Below, one piece after another: positions 8,475-16,652 of a stretch of 64,000 bases of DNA (positions are counted from its first letter, which is position 1; every line of letters begins with the position of its first letter). Position numbers and translations under genes: made by a program. This stretch comes from Pedobacter chitinilyticus (GTDB lineage Bacteria; Bacteroidota; Bacteroidia; Sphingobacteriales; Sphingobacteriaceae). Below the pieces are notes generated by a model that made no database searches, was not told where the DNA came from, and saw nothing but the letters and a program-made list of their open reading frames with translations. Location of the stretch: positions 382,603-446,602 of the forward strand of contig NZ_QMHN01000002.1 in assembly GCF_003313385.1 (NCBI RefSeq), in the 5' to 3' direction.

Positions 8475-9032
8475 CTAGTTATTCTTCTTCACGTACTTCG
8501 TTAAAATCACAATCATTTGCTCATTGATTTTTCCTTCAACCTGCTCATGATTATCGTGCACCAATCTAATTCGCTTTACTACTGTCCCTTTAGGTGCGCT
8601 GAAGTTTGTTCCTTTTACATCCAAGGCTTGCGTTAACACTACCGTGTCTCCGTTTTCAAGCACGTTGCCAAAAGCATCTTTATGAACATCGGCAACCTCC
8701 AATCCACTCAAAGCCCATTGTATGGTATCTTCATCTAAATCAACCATACTAATGACGCCACTTGCCCAATCTTCGTCTTTATAGCGTTGCAAAATGCGAT
8801 AGCTCAATGCTTGTACACTAGGCTCAGGATTCCAAATGCTTCCTTCCACCACACGCCAGTAAAAGCTTTGGTCGGCAGCATCAATCTTTTCCAAGCAATC
8901 ATTACATAAGGCCGCTTGATTTTCGATAGCATCGTCCTTCTTCGGACTAACCGTATAGGCGTTTACTGCTTCTGTTTTGCTACATAGTTCACACAAACCG
9001 TCGCTACGCTCTTTTAGTTTCTCTAACATCAT
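8475..9032 (-). CDS. PhnA/YjdM-family zinc-ribbon protein
   Basis: A 185-residue protein. The N-terminal zinc ribbon has C-E-L-C...C-N-D-C near residues 17-44. The C-terminal region (about 110-183) is the PhnA domain: D-x-x-G-N-x-L-x-x-G-D-(T/S)-V...L-T-Q...V-K-G-T...G-T-V-V-K-R-I-R-L...I-N-E-Q-M-I-V-I-L-T. The family was named from the E. coli phosphonate region but is not required for phosphonate use, and its function is not settled. It is longer than E. coli PhnA (about 110 aa) because of a middle helical section of about 60 residues. Two adjacent ATG codons begin the frame. It is a single gene with no evident operon partner. Confidence 0.85.
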   Translation of the reverse strand: MMLEKLKERSDGLCELCSKTEAVNAYTVSPKKDDAIENQAALCNDCLEKIDAADQSFYWRVVEGSIWNPEPSVQALSYRILQRYKDEDWASGVISMVDLDEDTIQWALSGLEVADVHKDAFGNVLENGDTVVLTQALDVKGTNFSAPKGTVVKRIRLVHDNHEQVEGKINEQMIVILTKYVKKNN

Positions 9033-9125
9033 TCTTCAATTATGCCGCAAAGGTACTCAATTAATCAAATAGGAATGGTTTTATGTCCATCATCACATTT
9101 TAAGCGCTTAAACTTCCCAAATTCT

Positions 9126-9133
9126 TATCTTTG
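9126..9133 (+). promoter_or_regulatory. -7 box TATCTTTG for the SDR gene
   Basis: Exact match to TAnnTTTG, 25 bases before the ATG at 9158. I see no clear -33 TTTG at the usual spacing. Confidence 0.45.
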
Positions 9134-9157
9134 CCACAATTGTAAAATCTAATATCC

Positions 9158-9859
9158 ATGAATATCATTATTACGGGAGCCAGTAGTGGCATCGGCTTCG
9201 AAGCAGCATTAGAATTAAGTTTAGACACGAAAAACAAGGTGGTATGCATTGCCCGCTCTGCTGATAAATTACGTAAGCTTCATGAAATTGCCAAAAGCAT
9301 TACCCCTGAGTGCACCTTACTTCCCGTAGCTTTTGACTTAGTGAATGATGATTACAATGCCTTGATCCCATTCATTAAAGAAAGATTGGGGACGGTAGAT
9401 ATCTTGATTAACAATGCAGGTTCACTGATCAACAAACCATTGCTAGAAACCACAGAAAATGACCTAGCGGCTATGTTAGAACATAACGTGATCAGCCACT
9501 TTAAAATGACCCGTTACATGCTACAGTTTATGGAAAATGGTGGTCATATTGTAAATATTGGCAGCATGGGCGGCTTTCAAGGCAGTGTAAAATTCCCTGG
9601 GTTAGCTGCTTACTCAGCAAGTAAAGCAGCGTTGCATATCTTAACGGAGTGCATGGCGCAGGAACTAGTGCAAACTGGTATTAAAATTAATTGCCTAGCA
9701 CTTGGTTCCGCACAAACTGAAATGTTAGAAGCGGCATTCCCTGGGTATGAAAGTCCAGTGATGGCATTTGAAATGGGCAAGTACGTGGCTGATTTTGCCA
9801 GAACTGGCCATAAATTTTTTAATGGAAAAGTATTGCCTGTAGCGGTAACTACGCCATAG
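9158..9859 (+). CDS. Short-chain dehydrogenase/reductase (SDR)
   Basis: A 233-residue classical SDR. T-G-A-S-S-G-I-G (residues 6-13) is the nucleotide-binding loop, N-N-A-G follows near residue 87, and the active site is Ser in G-S-M-G-G (about 140) with Y-S-A-S-K (Tyr about 153, Lys about 157). It would carry out an NAD(P)-dependent oxidation or reduction of an unknown alcohol or carbonyl substrate in the cytosol. It has its own -7 box upstream and no operon partner, so the context gives no substrate. The assignment to SDR is secure. Confidence 0.9.
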   Translation: MNIIITGASSGIGFEAALELSLDTKNKVVCIARSADKLRKLHEIAKSITPECTLLPVAFDLVNDDYNALIPFIKERLGTVDILINNAGSLINKPLLETTENDLAAMLEHNVISHFKMTRYMLQFMENGGHIVNIGSMGGFQGSVKFPGLAAYSASKAALHILTECMAQELVQTGIKINCLALGSAQTEMLEAAFPGYESPVMAFEMGKYVADFARTGHKFFNGKVLPVAVTTP

Positions 9860-9947
9860 AAGCTAAATAGCTAACATAAGAGGCTGGTATTATTTTTTGG
9901 CAGTAAAATTGCTATTAGCCAAGCAATTAAAAACTAAAAAAAATAAC

Positions 9948-10316
9948 ATGGAGAACAACATGACTACTACAGACAATGGCAAAACCGCCTCAATTATTAG
10001 TTATTTTACCATTATTGGATGGTTAATTGCATATTTCGCGATGCACAAAGATAACAAAACTGAATTAGGGAGTTATCAATTAAGACAAACGCTTCTTTTA
10101 AATATTATAGCTATTGTTTTAGGTTGGGGCGTAAGCTTCATACTCGGAATTTTAATTGTAACAACGGGAATTCTATCTCTTGTTTACATTTCTCACCTTG
10201 TTCAATTAGCTATTTTTATCATTTGGATCATTGGTTTAATTGGCGCTATTAACGGACAAAAGAAACCCATGCCTATTATTGGAGAAAAAGCACAAACCAT
10301 GTTTGACTCTATATAA
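9948..10316 (+). CDS. DUF4870-like small membrane protein
   Basis: A 122-residue protein starting at the ATG at 9948; an in-frame TTG 17 codons earlier seems less likely. After a polar N-terminus it has a motif I-S-Y-F-T-I-I-G-W-L-I-A-Y, then E-L-G-S-Y-Q-L-R-Q-T, then two long hydrophobic helices and a closing G-x-I-N-G-Q-K-K-P-x-P-I-I-G-E. This order is typical of DUF4870/Tic20-like small membrane proteins. Function unknown. A strong terminator follows 45 bases after the stop, so it appears monocistronic. Confidence 0.75.
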   Translation: MENNMTTTDNGKTASIISYFTIIGWLIAYFAMHKDNKTELGSYQLRQTLLLNIIAIVLGWGVSFILGILIVTTGILSLVYISHLVQLAIFIIWIIGLIGAINGQKKPMPIIGEKAQTMFDSI

Positions 10317-10361
10317 AGCACAATATTTTTGACAACTTATTAGTGTCAAATCCCTTGAAAT

Positions 10362-10397
10362 AAAGCCTGCTAATTACCTTAGCAGGCTTTACTTTTT
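10362..10397 (+). terminator. Intrinsic terminator
   Basis: AAAGCCTGCTAA and TTAGCAGGCTTT form a 12-bp stem with a short loop, followed by ACTTTTT. Confidence 0.85.
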
Positions 10398-10450
10398 AAT
10401 TTACAACAAACAAGTTTTCAACATTTTATACAAGCTTTTTCTTTTTTAGC

Positions 10451-10458
10451 TATGTTTG
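10451..10458 (+). promoter_or_regulatory. -7 box TATGTTTG, start-proximal
   Basis: Exact TAnnTTTG match ending 9 bases before the ATG at 10468. Initiation at the usual distance would give an almost leaderless message. Confidence 0.4.
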
Positions 10459-10467
10459 AAAACAAAC

Positions 10468-11004
10468 ATGAAGAAAATCCTTATCACCATCTTACTGTTC
10501 AGCGTATTTGCACTCAACAGCAAAGCACAAGATAATGTGTCGTTAACGATGCAATATCAGCGAATGATGGAAAAGGTAATTAGCCGTATTCCAGAGGTTG
10601 CTAATAGCACTTCAAACAAAATCATGGACTTCGCCAAGTCTCTTATAGGCACCAGATATCGTTATGCATCTAGCAATCCAGAAATTGGTTTCGACTGTTC
10701 TGGCTTTGTAAGCTACGTGTATAAACAATTTGGTTTTAATGGCGCACGTTCTTCTGCTGATTTTGCAAAGAAAGGAAAAGCAATTAAACTGGCTGATGCA
10801 AAAGTAGGCGACATCCTCGTATTTACAGGTTCTAATGCTAGGGTGCGCAGACCAGGTCATGTAGGTATTGTTTATTCAAAAGATGAAGAAGGAAACATTA
10901 AATTTATCCACTCGTCTTCTGGAAAAGCAAAAGGCGTAACCATCACCGAATTAGAAGGTTACTACAAAAATCGCTTCCTAAAAGCGGTTACCGTAATGGA
11001 ATAA
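10468..11004 (+). CDS. NlpC/P60 cell-wall peptidase, compact form
   Basis: A 178-residue exported protein. The signal peptide covers residues 1-20 (ending S-K-A-Q). The NlpC/P60 domain fills 50-178: F-D-C-S-G-F gives catalytic Cys77, R-P-G-H-V-G-I-V gives His131, and F-I-H-S-S-S gives His148, so the triad is complete. It probably cleaves peptidoglycan stem peptides in the periplasm. I prefer the ATG at 10468 over a TTG four codons upstream because the signal peptide begins there and the -7 box overlaps the TTG. It has no SH3 part, unlike the paralogue at 1195-2397. Confidence 0.9.
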   Translation: MKKILITILLFSVFALNSKAQDNVSLTMQYQRMMEKVISRIPEVANSTSNKIMDFAKSLIGTRYRYASSNPEIGFDCSGFVSYVYKQFGFNGARSSADFAKKGKAIKLADAKVGDILVFTGSNARVRRPGHVGIVYSKDEEGNIKFIHSSSGKAKGVTITELEGYYKNRFLKAVTVME

Positions 11005-11016
11005 AACCCTACTCTT

Positions 11017-11406
11017 ATGGCAGAGCTTAAAACCAAGGCCAATAACAACAGTGTTTCCGAGTTTATCAACGCTTTAACTGACGAAAGAAAGCGTGATGAT
11101 AGTTTTGCACTTTGCGAAATTATGGAAGAAATTTGTCAAGCCAAACCTAAAATGTGGGGCGATGCCATTATTGGTTTCGGAGATAAAGATCTCGTTTATC
11201 CAGATGGCAGGCGTATTGATTGGATGGTAATGGCTTTTTCTCCCCGTAAACAAAACCTTACTTTATACCTTGAGGGAGGCTCTACGCATCCGCTGTTGAG
11301 CAAATTGGGTAAACACAAAACCAGCAAAGCTTGCTTATACATCAAAACTTTAAAAGACATTGATTTGGATGTCTTGAGGCAAATCATTACCGACGCTAAC
11401 GTTTAA
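11017..11406 (+). CDS. DUF1801-like protein
   Basis: A 129-residue soluble protein with the DUF1801/YdhG-like pattern. It shows a helical N-terminus (F-I-N-A-L-x-D-E-R-K-R-x-D), then M-W-G-D-A-I-I-G-F-G, then M-A-F-S-P-R-K-Q-N-L-T-L-Y-L, and a closing K-T-S-K-A-C-L-Y-I-K-x-L-x-D-I-D segment. The family has a small alpha/beta fold of unknown function. The gene begins 12 bases after the NlpC/P60 stop and could share its message. A short hairpin (11441-11465) follows. Confidence 0.82.
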   Translation: MAELKTKANNNSVSEFINALTDERKRDDSFALCEIMEEICQAKPKMWGDAIIGFGDKDLVYPDGRRIDWMVMAFSPRKQNLTLYLEGGSTHPLLSKLGKHKTSKACLYIKTLKDIDLDVLRQIITDANV

Positions 11407-11440
11407 AATTTATTGATTAGACATCTATCAATAAGTTGCT

Positions 11441-11465
11441 AGATCTCGACTTTACGGAGAGATCT
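11441..11465. repeat. Short inverted repeat AGATCTC/GAGATCT
   Basis: Seven-base perfect arms with an 11-base loop, without a T-run. It may be a decayed member of the GAGAAATCT family seen at 8397-8466. Confidence 0.4.
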
Positions 11466-11512
11466 TTGGTATACAGTTTAAAAATAGAGATAATGGATTA
11501 TGAGAAGTGATG

Positions 11513-12400
11513 CTAGAGTAACAACACCTTCAAAGCATCCGATACTTTTCCATAAGCAATTAATTCCTTTGCGAATTCGTGCAGCTCCCTTTCCCTGTTA
11601 TTAGCATCACCCATAGTGGCATCCATAATATCCTTCACGTTGGCATTCCATTGCATCTCGGAAATTTCATCATCATTGGGCAATTGCTCTTCGTTGCCTA
11701 GCAAACCTAAATCGTTACCCGTAAGTACTTTTGATTGGCGTACCGAAATGGGTAAAGCATTTACGCCTATTCCAAGTGTTGTGAGTGGTTTAGGAACGGT
11801 AAATAAACTTTCAGGTGTTACACGGCTGTACCAGTTTCCTCCCAAGCGGGCTACCAAATCTATTTTCCGTTGGTCAATTTTTCCATCAGTATCTAAAATT
11901 TCCTCTTTGATATGAATGAGCTTAATCTCTGCCAAAATCAAATTTCCTGCACCGTGCTGATCTCCCAAGGGAATGATTTGATTAACTACACATTCTAATT
12001 GTACAGGCGCTTCGGCTACTCTTGGCGGTTTAACCAAATGTGAAGTTTCCATGGTAAATCCAGCTTTTTCAAACTCATTAACCTCTTTTCCGTACTCGGT
12101 ACTCGACAAGCTCGTTTGCTGCACCATCGCATAATTCACAATATTGATGACACACTCCCTTACTTCCCTCACGTTCTCCAACGTATGTTTGGTGGTATTG
12201 TCCCTCACCCTTCTAGCAGGCGAAAAAATACATATTGGCGGGTTAGTGCTAAACATATTAAAGAAACTAAATGGACTAAGGTTAATGTTCCCGTTAGCAT
12301 CTATAGTGGAGGCTAAACAAATTGGTCGCGGAGCAATGGCATACTGCAAATAGTTTTGCAATTGCACAGGGGTCAAATCATCGCATTTTAATGTCAGCAT
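11513..12400 (-). CDS. Flavin reductase-like FMN-binding split-barrel protein
   Basis: A 295-residue protein. The first 200 residues fit the flavin reductase-like FMN-binding barrel: A-I-A-P-R-P-I-C-L-A-S-T near 27-38, then N-L-S-P-F-S-F-F-N, then P-P-I-C-I-F-S-P, and V-N-I-V-N-Y. The last 90 residues are helical and less typical. The protein probably binds FMN and may supply reduced flavin or perform a flavin-dependent reaction. It lies beside and on the same strand as the fumarylacetoacetase gene, so a part in aromatic amino acid breakdown is suggested by context only. About 280 bases of repeat-bearing DNA separate the two. Confidence 0.82.
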   Translation of the reverse strand: MLTLKCDDLTPVQLQNYLQYAIAPRPICLASTIDANGNINLSPFSFFNMFSTNPPICIFSPARRVRDNTTKHTLENVREVRECVINIVNYAMVQQTSLSSTEYGKEVNEFEKAGFTMETSHLVKPPRVAEAPVQLECVVNQIIPLGDQHGAGNLILAEIKLIHIKEEILDTDGKIDQRKIDLVARLGGNWYSRVTPESLFTVPKPLTTLGIGVNALPISVRQSKVLTGNDLGLLGNEEQLPNDDEISEMQWNANVKDIMDATMGDANNRERELHEFAKELIAYGKVSDALKVLLL

Positions 12401-12466
12401 GGTATTGGAGGATTGGAAAGTTGTAAGGTTGGAAAGTTAAAGGTTATTTTTAGGCTTCTTTGCTAT

Positions 12467-12538
12467 CATTCCGACGTTAGGAGGAATCTCCTTGTACAAT
12501 GCACATTCAAGATCCTTCGCTACGCTCTGGACGACAGG
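12467..12538. repeat. Interrupted inverted repeat, CATTCCGACG...CTGGACGACAGG type
   Basis: The left part CATTCCGACGTTAGGAGGAA and the right part AAGATCCTTCGCTACGCTC form imperfect complementary arms. It is of the same general design as 8397-8466 (TCATT...GAAATCT/AGAT...ATGACA). Confidence 0.5.
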
Positions 12539-12597
12539 AAACAAAACCTTTTGTACTACTGTTTGGTTTAGCATAGAAAGGTTTACCTAAGTAAACT

Positions 12598-12669
12598 AAA
12601 CCTGATAGCAGCGGCACGCAGTAAAGCGAATAGCAGGGCTTTCTTAACCGAAGAAAAAAGAACCCTGCT
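12598..12669. repeat. GC-richer intergenic repeat with hairpin
   Basis: AAACCTGATAGCAGCGGCAC through AGCGAATAGCAGGGC is a relative of the elements at 21476-21540 and 44652-44722. Its end forms a hairpin, AGCAGGG (12632-12638) with CCCTGCT (12663-12669), directly beyond the fumarylacetoacetase stop. There is no T-run on the minus strand, so termination there is uncertain. Confidence 0.5.
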
Positions 12670-12681
12670 TTTCAAAGCTAT

Positions 12682-13677
12682 TTATTTTTTCAATGCAAGT
12701 ATAGAAAAATCTGTATCTACTTTTTTAATGGTATTGCTTAAAGCACCTAAACCTGCAATTTCCATTTCAACATGGTCACCTGCCTGCAGCCACTGTACTT
12801 TGTAGTTAGGATCATTTAATAAACCTGTACCATTAAGTTCCAAGAAACATCCAGTCCCCACGGTTCCAGAGCCAATCACATCACCTGGCAAAATATCAAC
12901 CCCATATGCGCAACGCTCGATAATTTCAGCAAAAGTCCAATCCATATCGGCCATGTTTCCGCTAGAAACTTCAATACCGTTTACCTTACAGGTCATTTTC
13001 AAATTGTAGTTATTGCCTACGTGGTTTTCCTTTGCGGCTACTTTAAATTGCTCCAACTCGTCTGGCGTAACTAACCACGGACCAATTACGGTAGAAAAAT
13101 CCTTGCCTTTTGCAGGACCTAAGTTCAACAACATTTCTTCCATTTGTAAAGTACGAGCACTCATGTCGTTCATAATGGTATAACCAGCGATGTACTCGTC
13201 AGCTTCCGCAGCTTTAATGTTACGACCTTTTTTACCAATCACTACCGCAACTTCCAATTCAAAATCAAGTTTTTGGAAATGATCTGGCATACATTCAATT
13301 TCACCAGGCCCTTGAATGGCATTATGATTGGTAAAATAAAAAATTGGATATTGATCAAATTCGGCAATCATATCTACCTTACGGTTTCTGCGAGCGGCGG
13401 CTACGTGTTGTCTAAAAGCATAACCGTCTCTGCAAGAAGTTGGATGCGGCACAGGAGCCAAAAGTTCATAAAACACTTCTTCCTTTGGCGACAGTTTACC
13501 GTCCAAAATATCTTGATTAATTTTTTTTGCTCTTTCCATCAGTGGTTCACCACCTTCTAAAAAAGCATTCATTTGATCTGGGATTAGCTTATCGCAAGAA
13601 TTAAGGTTATAGATATGTCCGTTGGCATAAATTCCTAAATGCTCCTTGTCTTCAGTTTTGTAGGATACGAGTTTCAT
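12682..13677 (-). CDS. fahA: Fumarylacetoacetate hydrolase family protein
   Basis: A 331-residue FAH-fold enzyme. L-D-F-E-L-E-V-A-V-V places metal ligands at Glu140 and Glu142, and N-D-M-S-A-R gives Asp171. The C-terminal G-D-V-I-G-S-G-T-V-G-T-G and G-D-x-V-E-M-E segments complete the core. In tyrosine catabolism it would split fumarylacetoacetate to fumarate and acetoacetate. It is divergent from the homogentisate and 4-hydroxyphenylpyruvate dioxygenase genes, which supports this reaction, although FAH-fold proteins are diverse. I start at the ATG at 13675-13677, because the 15 extra residues of the longest frame lack family features. Confidence 0.88.
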   Translation of the reverse strand: MKLVSYKTEDKEHLGIYANGHIYNLNSCDKLIPDQMNAFLEGGEPLMERAKKINQDILDGKLSPKEEVFYELLAPVPHPTSCRDGYAFRQHVAAARRNRKVDMIAEFDQYPIFYFTNHNAIQGPGEIECMPDHFQKLDFELEVAVVIGKKGRNIKAAEADEYIAGYTIMNDMSARTLQMEEMLLNLGPAKGKDFSTVIGPWLVTPDELEQFKVAAKENHVGNNYNLKMTCKVNGIEVSSGNMADMDWTFAEIIERCAYGVDILPGDVIGSGTVGTGCFLELNGTGLLNDPNYKVQWLQAGDHVEMEIAGLGALSNTIKKVDTDFSILALKK

Positions 13678-13921
13678 TGATATAAATATTTTTGTTAGTG
13701 GTGTAGTAGTTTCCACATCCAATGGAACAACAATGCAAATTGGAGATGGTTTATATTGGATTTGTGGTCAAAGCTATGAAAGCAATATGTGTTTTGCAAA
13801 ATACATTACATTTTATTCGAAAAAACAACAGATATACAAAGGGTTAGCATCTTCTGACCAAATTAACATTAAAATAAATATTTATTGATCTAACACTAAA
13901 TAATAGACAAACAAAATTTAT

Positions 13922-13929
13922 TAAATTTG
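13922..13929 (+). promoter_or_regulatory. -7-like box TAAATTTG
   Basis: Exact TAnnTTTG match 35 bases before the short frame at 13964 and about 240 bases before the hmgA-like ATG. No good -33 element is seen. Confidence 0.3.
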
Positions 13930-13963
13930 ATATGCCTTACAAAAACACTAACTTCGTTGAATA

Positions 13964-14068
13964 ATGCAACAAAAGATAACATACTACAATTTGCACGCTG
14001 CCGAAGTTTTTGCTGCGTACAGATCGGGTATGCTATCGAAACTTATTTTCGCACAATATTCTTTGTAA
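13964..14068 (+). CDS. Possible 34-codon leader ORF upstream of hmgA-like gene
   Basis: ATG at 13964 to TAA at 14068; the product begins M-Q-Q-K-I-T-Y-Y-N-L-H-A-A-E. It follows a -7-like box at a sensible distance and is followed by the hairpins CCCA/TGGG (14070-14081) and ACGCTT/AAGCGT (14083-14104), then a T-rich tract. It may be chance, a remnant, or a leader peptide. It has no recognised homologue. Confidence 0.2.
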   Translation: MQQKITYYNLHAAEVFAAYRSGMLSKLIFAQYSL

Positions 14069-14170
14069 GCCCATTTTTGGGAACGCTTTAACATCTTTAA
14101 GCGTACGCTTTCTAAACGTTTTTAATTTTTATTCGTTATATTTTAATTCTAACCAAATTAACCTTATAAT

Positions 14171-15337
14171 ATGCCCATTTATCATACTTTAGGAAATATC
14201 CCTCCTAAAAGACATACTGTTTTTCGTAAGCCAAATGGCGATTTATATGCTGAAGAACTGGTTTCGACCGAAGGTTTTTCGAGCCTGTATTCATTGGTTT
14301 ACCATTGCCACCCCCCTACCATTGTAAAATCTATTGGGGAACCCTACAATGTTGAACCTAAAATTGCTAGAGAAAAACATTTGCGCCACACCAGCTTGAT
14401 TGGTTTTAATGTGAAACCTGAAGATGATTATTTAAAAAGCCGTAAACCTGTTTTGGTGAACAGCGATTTACACATTTCACTGGCGGCCCCTAAAAAATCA
14501 ATGACTGATTATTTCTATAAAAATAGTCAGGCTGATGAGGTGATTTTTATCCACGAAGGGACTGGAAAATTAAAAACGGGTTTCGGGGAAATTTCTTTCG
14601 AATACGGTGACTATCTGGTTATTCCACGAGGAACTATTTATCAATTGGAGTTTAACGACGAAAATAATCGCTTGTTTATCGTAGAGAGTTTTAGCCCAAT
14701 TCGTACCCCAAAAAGATATCGCAATGCTTTTGGTCAGCTGGAAGAGCATTCGCCATTTTGCGAAAGAGATATTAAAAGACCAGAAAACCTACAAACTTTT
14801 GACGAGTTTGGTGAATTTAAGGTATTGATCAAGAAACAGGGAATTATGTACCCTTATACTTATGGTACTCATCCATTTGATTTTGTAGGCTGGGACGGCT
14901 TCCACTATCCGTGGGCATTTTCAATCCATAACTTTGAGCCCATTACTGGCCGTTTGCACCAACCGCCTCCCGTACATCAAACTTTTGAGGGGCATAATTT
15001 CGTGATTTGTTCTTTCGTACCACGTAAATACGATTATCATCCATTAGCCATCCCTGCACCTTATAACCATAGCAATGTGGATAGTGACGAGGTTTTGTAT
15101 TATGTAGATGGTGATTTTATGAGCCGTAAAAGCGTAGTGAAAGGCCAGATTACCTTACACCCAGGGGGAATCCCACACGGACCACACCCTGGCACGGTTG
15201 AAAAATCTATTGGAAAAGAAAAAACCGAAGAACTTGCCGTAATGATTGATCCTTTTAGACCTTTGATGCTTACGGAAGACGCCTTGTCGATTGAAGACGA
15301 AAGTTATCATAAGAGCTGGCAGGTAAACGTGGAATAA
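14171..15337 (+). CDS. hmgA: Homogentisate 1,2-dioxygenase
   Basis: A 388-residue cupin-fold ring-cleaving dioxygenase. Probable iron ligands, placed by comparison with the known HGD pattern, are His300 and Glu307 (P-Y-N-H-S-N-V-D-S-D-E) and His336 (G-G-I-P-H-G-P-H). The 36-residue spacing between the two histidines matches the characterised enzymes. It opens homogentisate to maleylacetoacetate with O2 and Fe(II) in the cytosol. It is shorter than the mammalian type (about 445 aa), as usual for this bacterial branch. The HPPD gene follows 131 bases downstream on the same strand, giving consecutive pathway steps. Start is the ATG after an AT-rich leader. Confidence 0.92.
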   Translation: MPIYHTLGNIPPKRHTVFRKPNGDLYAEELVSTEGFSSLYSLVYHCHPPTIVKSIGEPYNVEPKIAREKHLRHTSLIGFNVKPEDDYLKSRKPVLVNSDLHISLAAPKKSMTDYFYKNSQADEVIFIHEGTGKLKTGFGEISFEYGDYLVIPRGTIYQLEFNDENNRLFIVESFSPIRTPKRYRNAFGQLEEHSPFCERDIKRPENLQTFDEFGEFKVLIKKQGIMYPYTYGTHPFDFVGWDGFHYPWAFSIHNFEPITGRLHQPPPVHQTFEGHNFVICSFVPRKYDYHPLAIPAPYNHSNVDSDEVLYYVDGDFMSRKSVVKGQITLHPGGIPHGPHPGTVEKSIGKEKTEELAVMIDPFRPLMLTEDALSIEDESYHKSWQVNVE

Positions 15338-15468
15338 AGTCGGGAAGTTATTCGTCGGAAAATTTCGAATGATATAACTGAACCTACCCAAACTAATTAA
15401 ATAACTTATTATAACATCCGACTCCAACCTTTTCTGACTTGAGGACTTTCGGACTAATAAAAAACAAA

Positions 15469-16599
15469 ATGAGCACACAAACATTTGCAGAGAAAATAGC
15501 GAAAGCACAAGATTTCCTTCCCATTAATGGAACGGATTATATTGAATTTTATGTAGGTAACGCTAAACAGGCCGCACATTATTATAAAACAGCCTTTGGT
15601 TTTCAATCACTGGCTTATGCTGGACCCGAAACTGGCGTGAAAGATAGAGCTTCTTACGTATTGCAGCAGGGGAAAATCCGTTTGATTTTAACCACTGCAC
15701 TAAAATCAGATAGCCCTATTTCAGAGCATGTAAAAAAACATGGTGATGGGGTAAAGATATTGGCTCTTTGGGTAGACGATGCTTATAGTGCATTTGAGGA
15801 AACGACCAAACGTGGTGGTAAACCTTATTTAGCGCCACAAACACTTACTGATGAGCATGGCGAATTACGCATGTCGGGGATTTACACTTATGGTGAAACG
15901 ATTCATATGTTCATTGAGCGTAAAAATTATAACGGCGTTTTTATGCCAGGTTATCGTAAATGGGAAAGTGAATACAATCCAGAAGATGCAGGCTTGCTTT
16001 ACATTGACCACTGTGTAGGTAATGTTGGTTGGAACCGCATGAACGAAACGGTGAAGTGGTATGAAGAAGTGATGGGCTTTGTAAACATTTTAACTTTTGA
16101 TGATAAACAAATCAATACCGAATATTCTGCCTTGATGAGTAAGGTAATGAGCAATGGCAACGGTTACTCTAAATTCCCAATCAACGAACCAGCAGAAGGC
16201 AAAAAGAAATCCCAAATTGAGGAATATTTAGAGTTTTACGAAGGCGAAGGTGTACAACATATTGCTGTAGCGACTAAAGACATTGTAAAAACGGTAAAAA
16301 CACTTAAAGCGCGTGGTGTAGAATTTTTGAGTGCGCCCCCACAAGCCTATTACGATATGATGGGCGAACGTGTGGGAGAAATTGATGAAGAAATTGCACC
16401 ATTAAAGGAACTTGGTATTTTAGTAGACCGCGACGAGGAAGGATATTTATTACAGATTTTCACTAAACCTGTGGAAGACCGCCCAACTTTATTTTTTGAA
16501 ATTATTGAGCGCAAAGGCGCCCAAAGCTTTGGTGCTGGCAACTTTAAAGCATTGTTTGAAAGTATTGAAAGAGAACAGGCTTTAAGGGGTAATTTATAG
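15469..16599 (+). CDS. hppD: 4-Hydroxyphenylpyruvate dioxygenase
   Basis: A 376-residue two-barrel vicinal-oxygen-chelate enzyme. The catalytic facial triad is visible: His181 (Y-I-D-H-C-V-G-N-V), His264 (G-V-Q-H-I-A) and Glu344 (L-F-F-E-I-I-E-R). The C-terminal helix ends G-N-F-K-A-L-F-E-S-I-E-R-E-Q, a strong family signature. It turns 4-hydroxyphenylpyruvate into homogentisate, the substrate of the preceding gene. I start at the ATG at 15469, because the longer frame uses a TTG and adds ten atypical residues. A terminator follows 20 bases after the stop. Confidence 0.95.
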   Translation: MSTQTFAEKIAKAQDFLPINGTDYIEFYVGNAKQAAHYYKTAFGFQSLAYAGPETGVKDRASYVLQQGKIRLILTTALKSDSPISEHVKKHGDGVKILALWVDDAYSAFEETTKRGGKPYLAPQTLTDEHGELRMSGIYTYGETIHMFIERKNYNGVFMPGYRKWESEYNPEDAGLLYIDHCVGNVGWNRMNETVKWYEEVMGFVNILTFDDKQINTEYSALMSKVMSNGNGYSKFPINEPAEGKKKSQIEEYLEFYEGEGVQHIAVATKDIVKTVKTLKARGVEFLSAPPQAYYDMMGERVGEIDEEIAPLKELGILVDRDEEGYLLQIFTKPVEDRPTLFFEIIERKGAQSFGAGNFKALFESIEREQALRGNL

Positions 16600-16618
16600 T
16601 TAGCAAAAAGCTATTCAT

Positions 16619-16648
16619 AAAAAAGGGGGACATAAATCCCCCTTTTTT
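16619..16648. terminator. Bidirectional intrinsic terminator
   Basis: GGGGGA (16625-16630) pairs with TCCCCC (16637-16642), extended by flanking A and T runs. It lies between the convergent HPPD and beta-helix genes. Confidence 0.85.
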
Positions 16649-16652
16649 ATCA

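Larger units (their letters stand above)
13678..14170. other. Divergent regulatory gap between fahA-like and hmgA-like genes
   Basis: About 490 bases, AT-rich, between oppositely oriented catabolic genes. It contains a -7-like box (13922-13929), a 34-codon short frame (13964-14068) and a chain of small hairpins before a T-rich tract (14083-14131). I see no full gene. Confidence 0.5.

Noticed and set aside
14010..14192. 60-codon plus-strand frame just before hmgA
   Set aside because: Low-complexity, hydrophobic and Phe/Leu/Asn-rich from AT-rich DNA, no ATG start, and it overlaps the hmgA start. Probably not coding.
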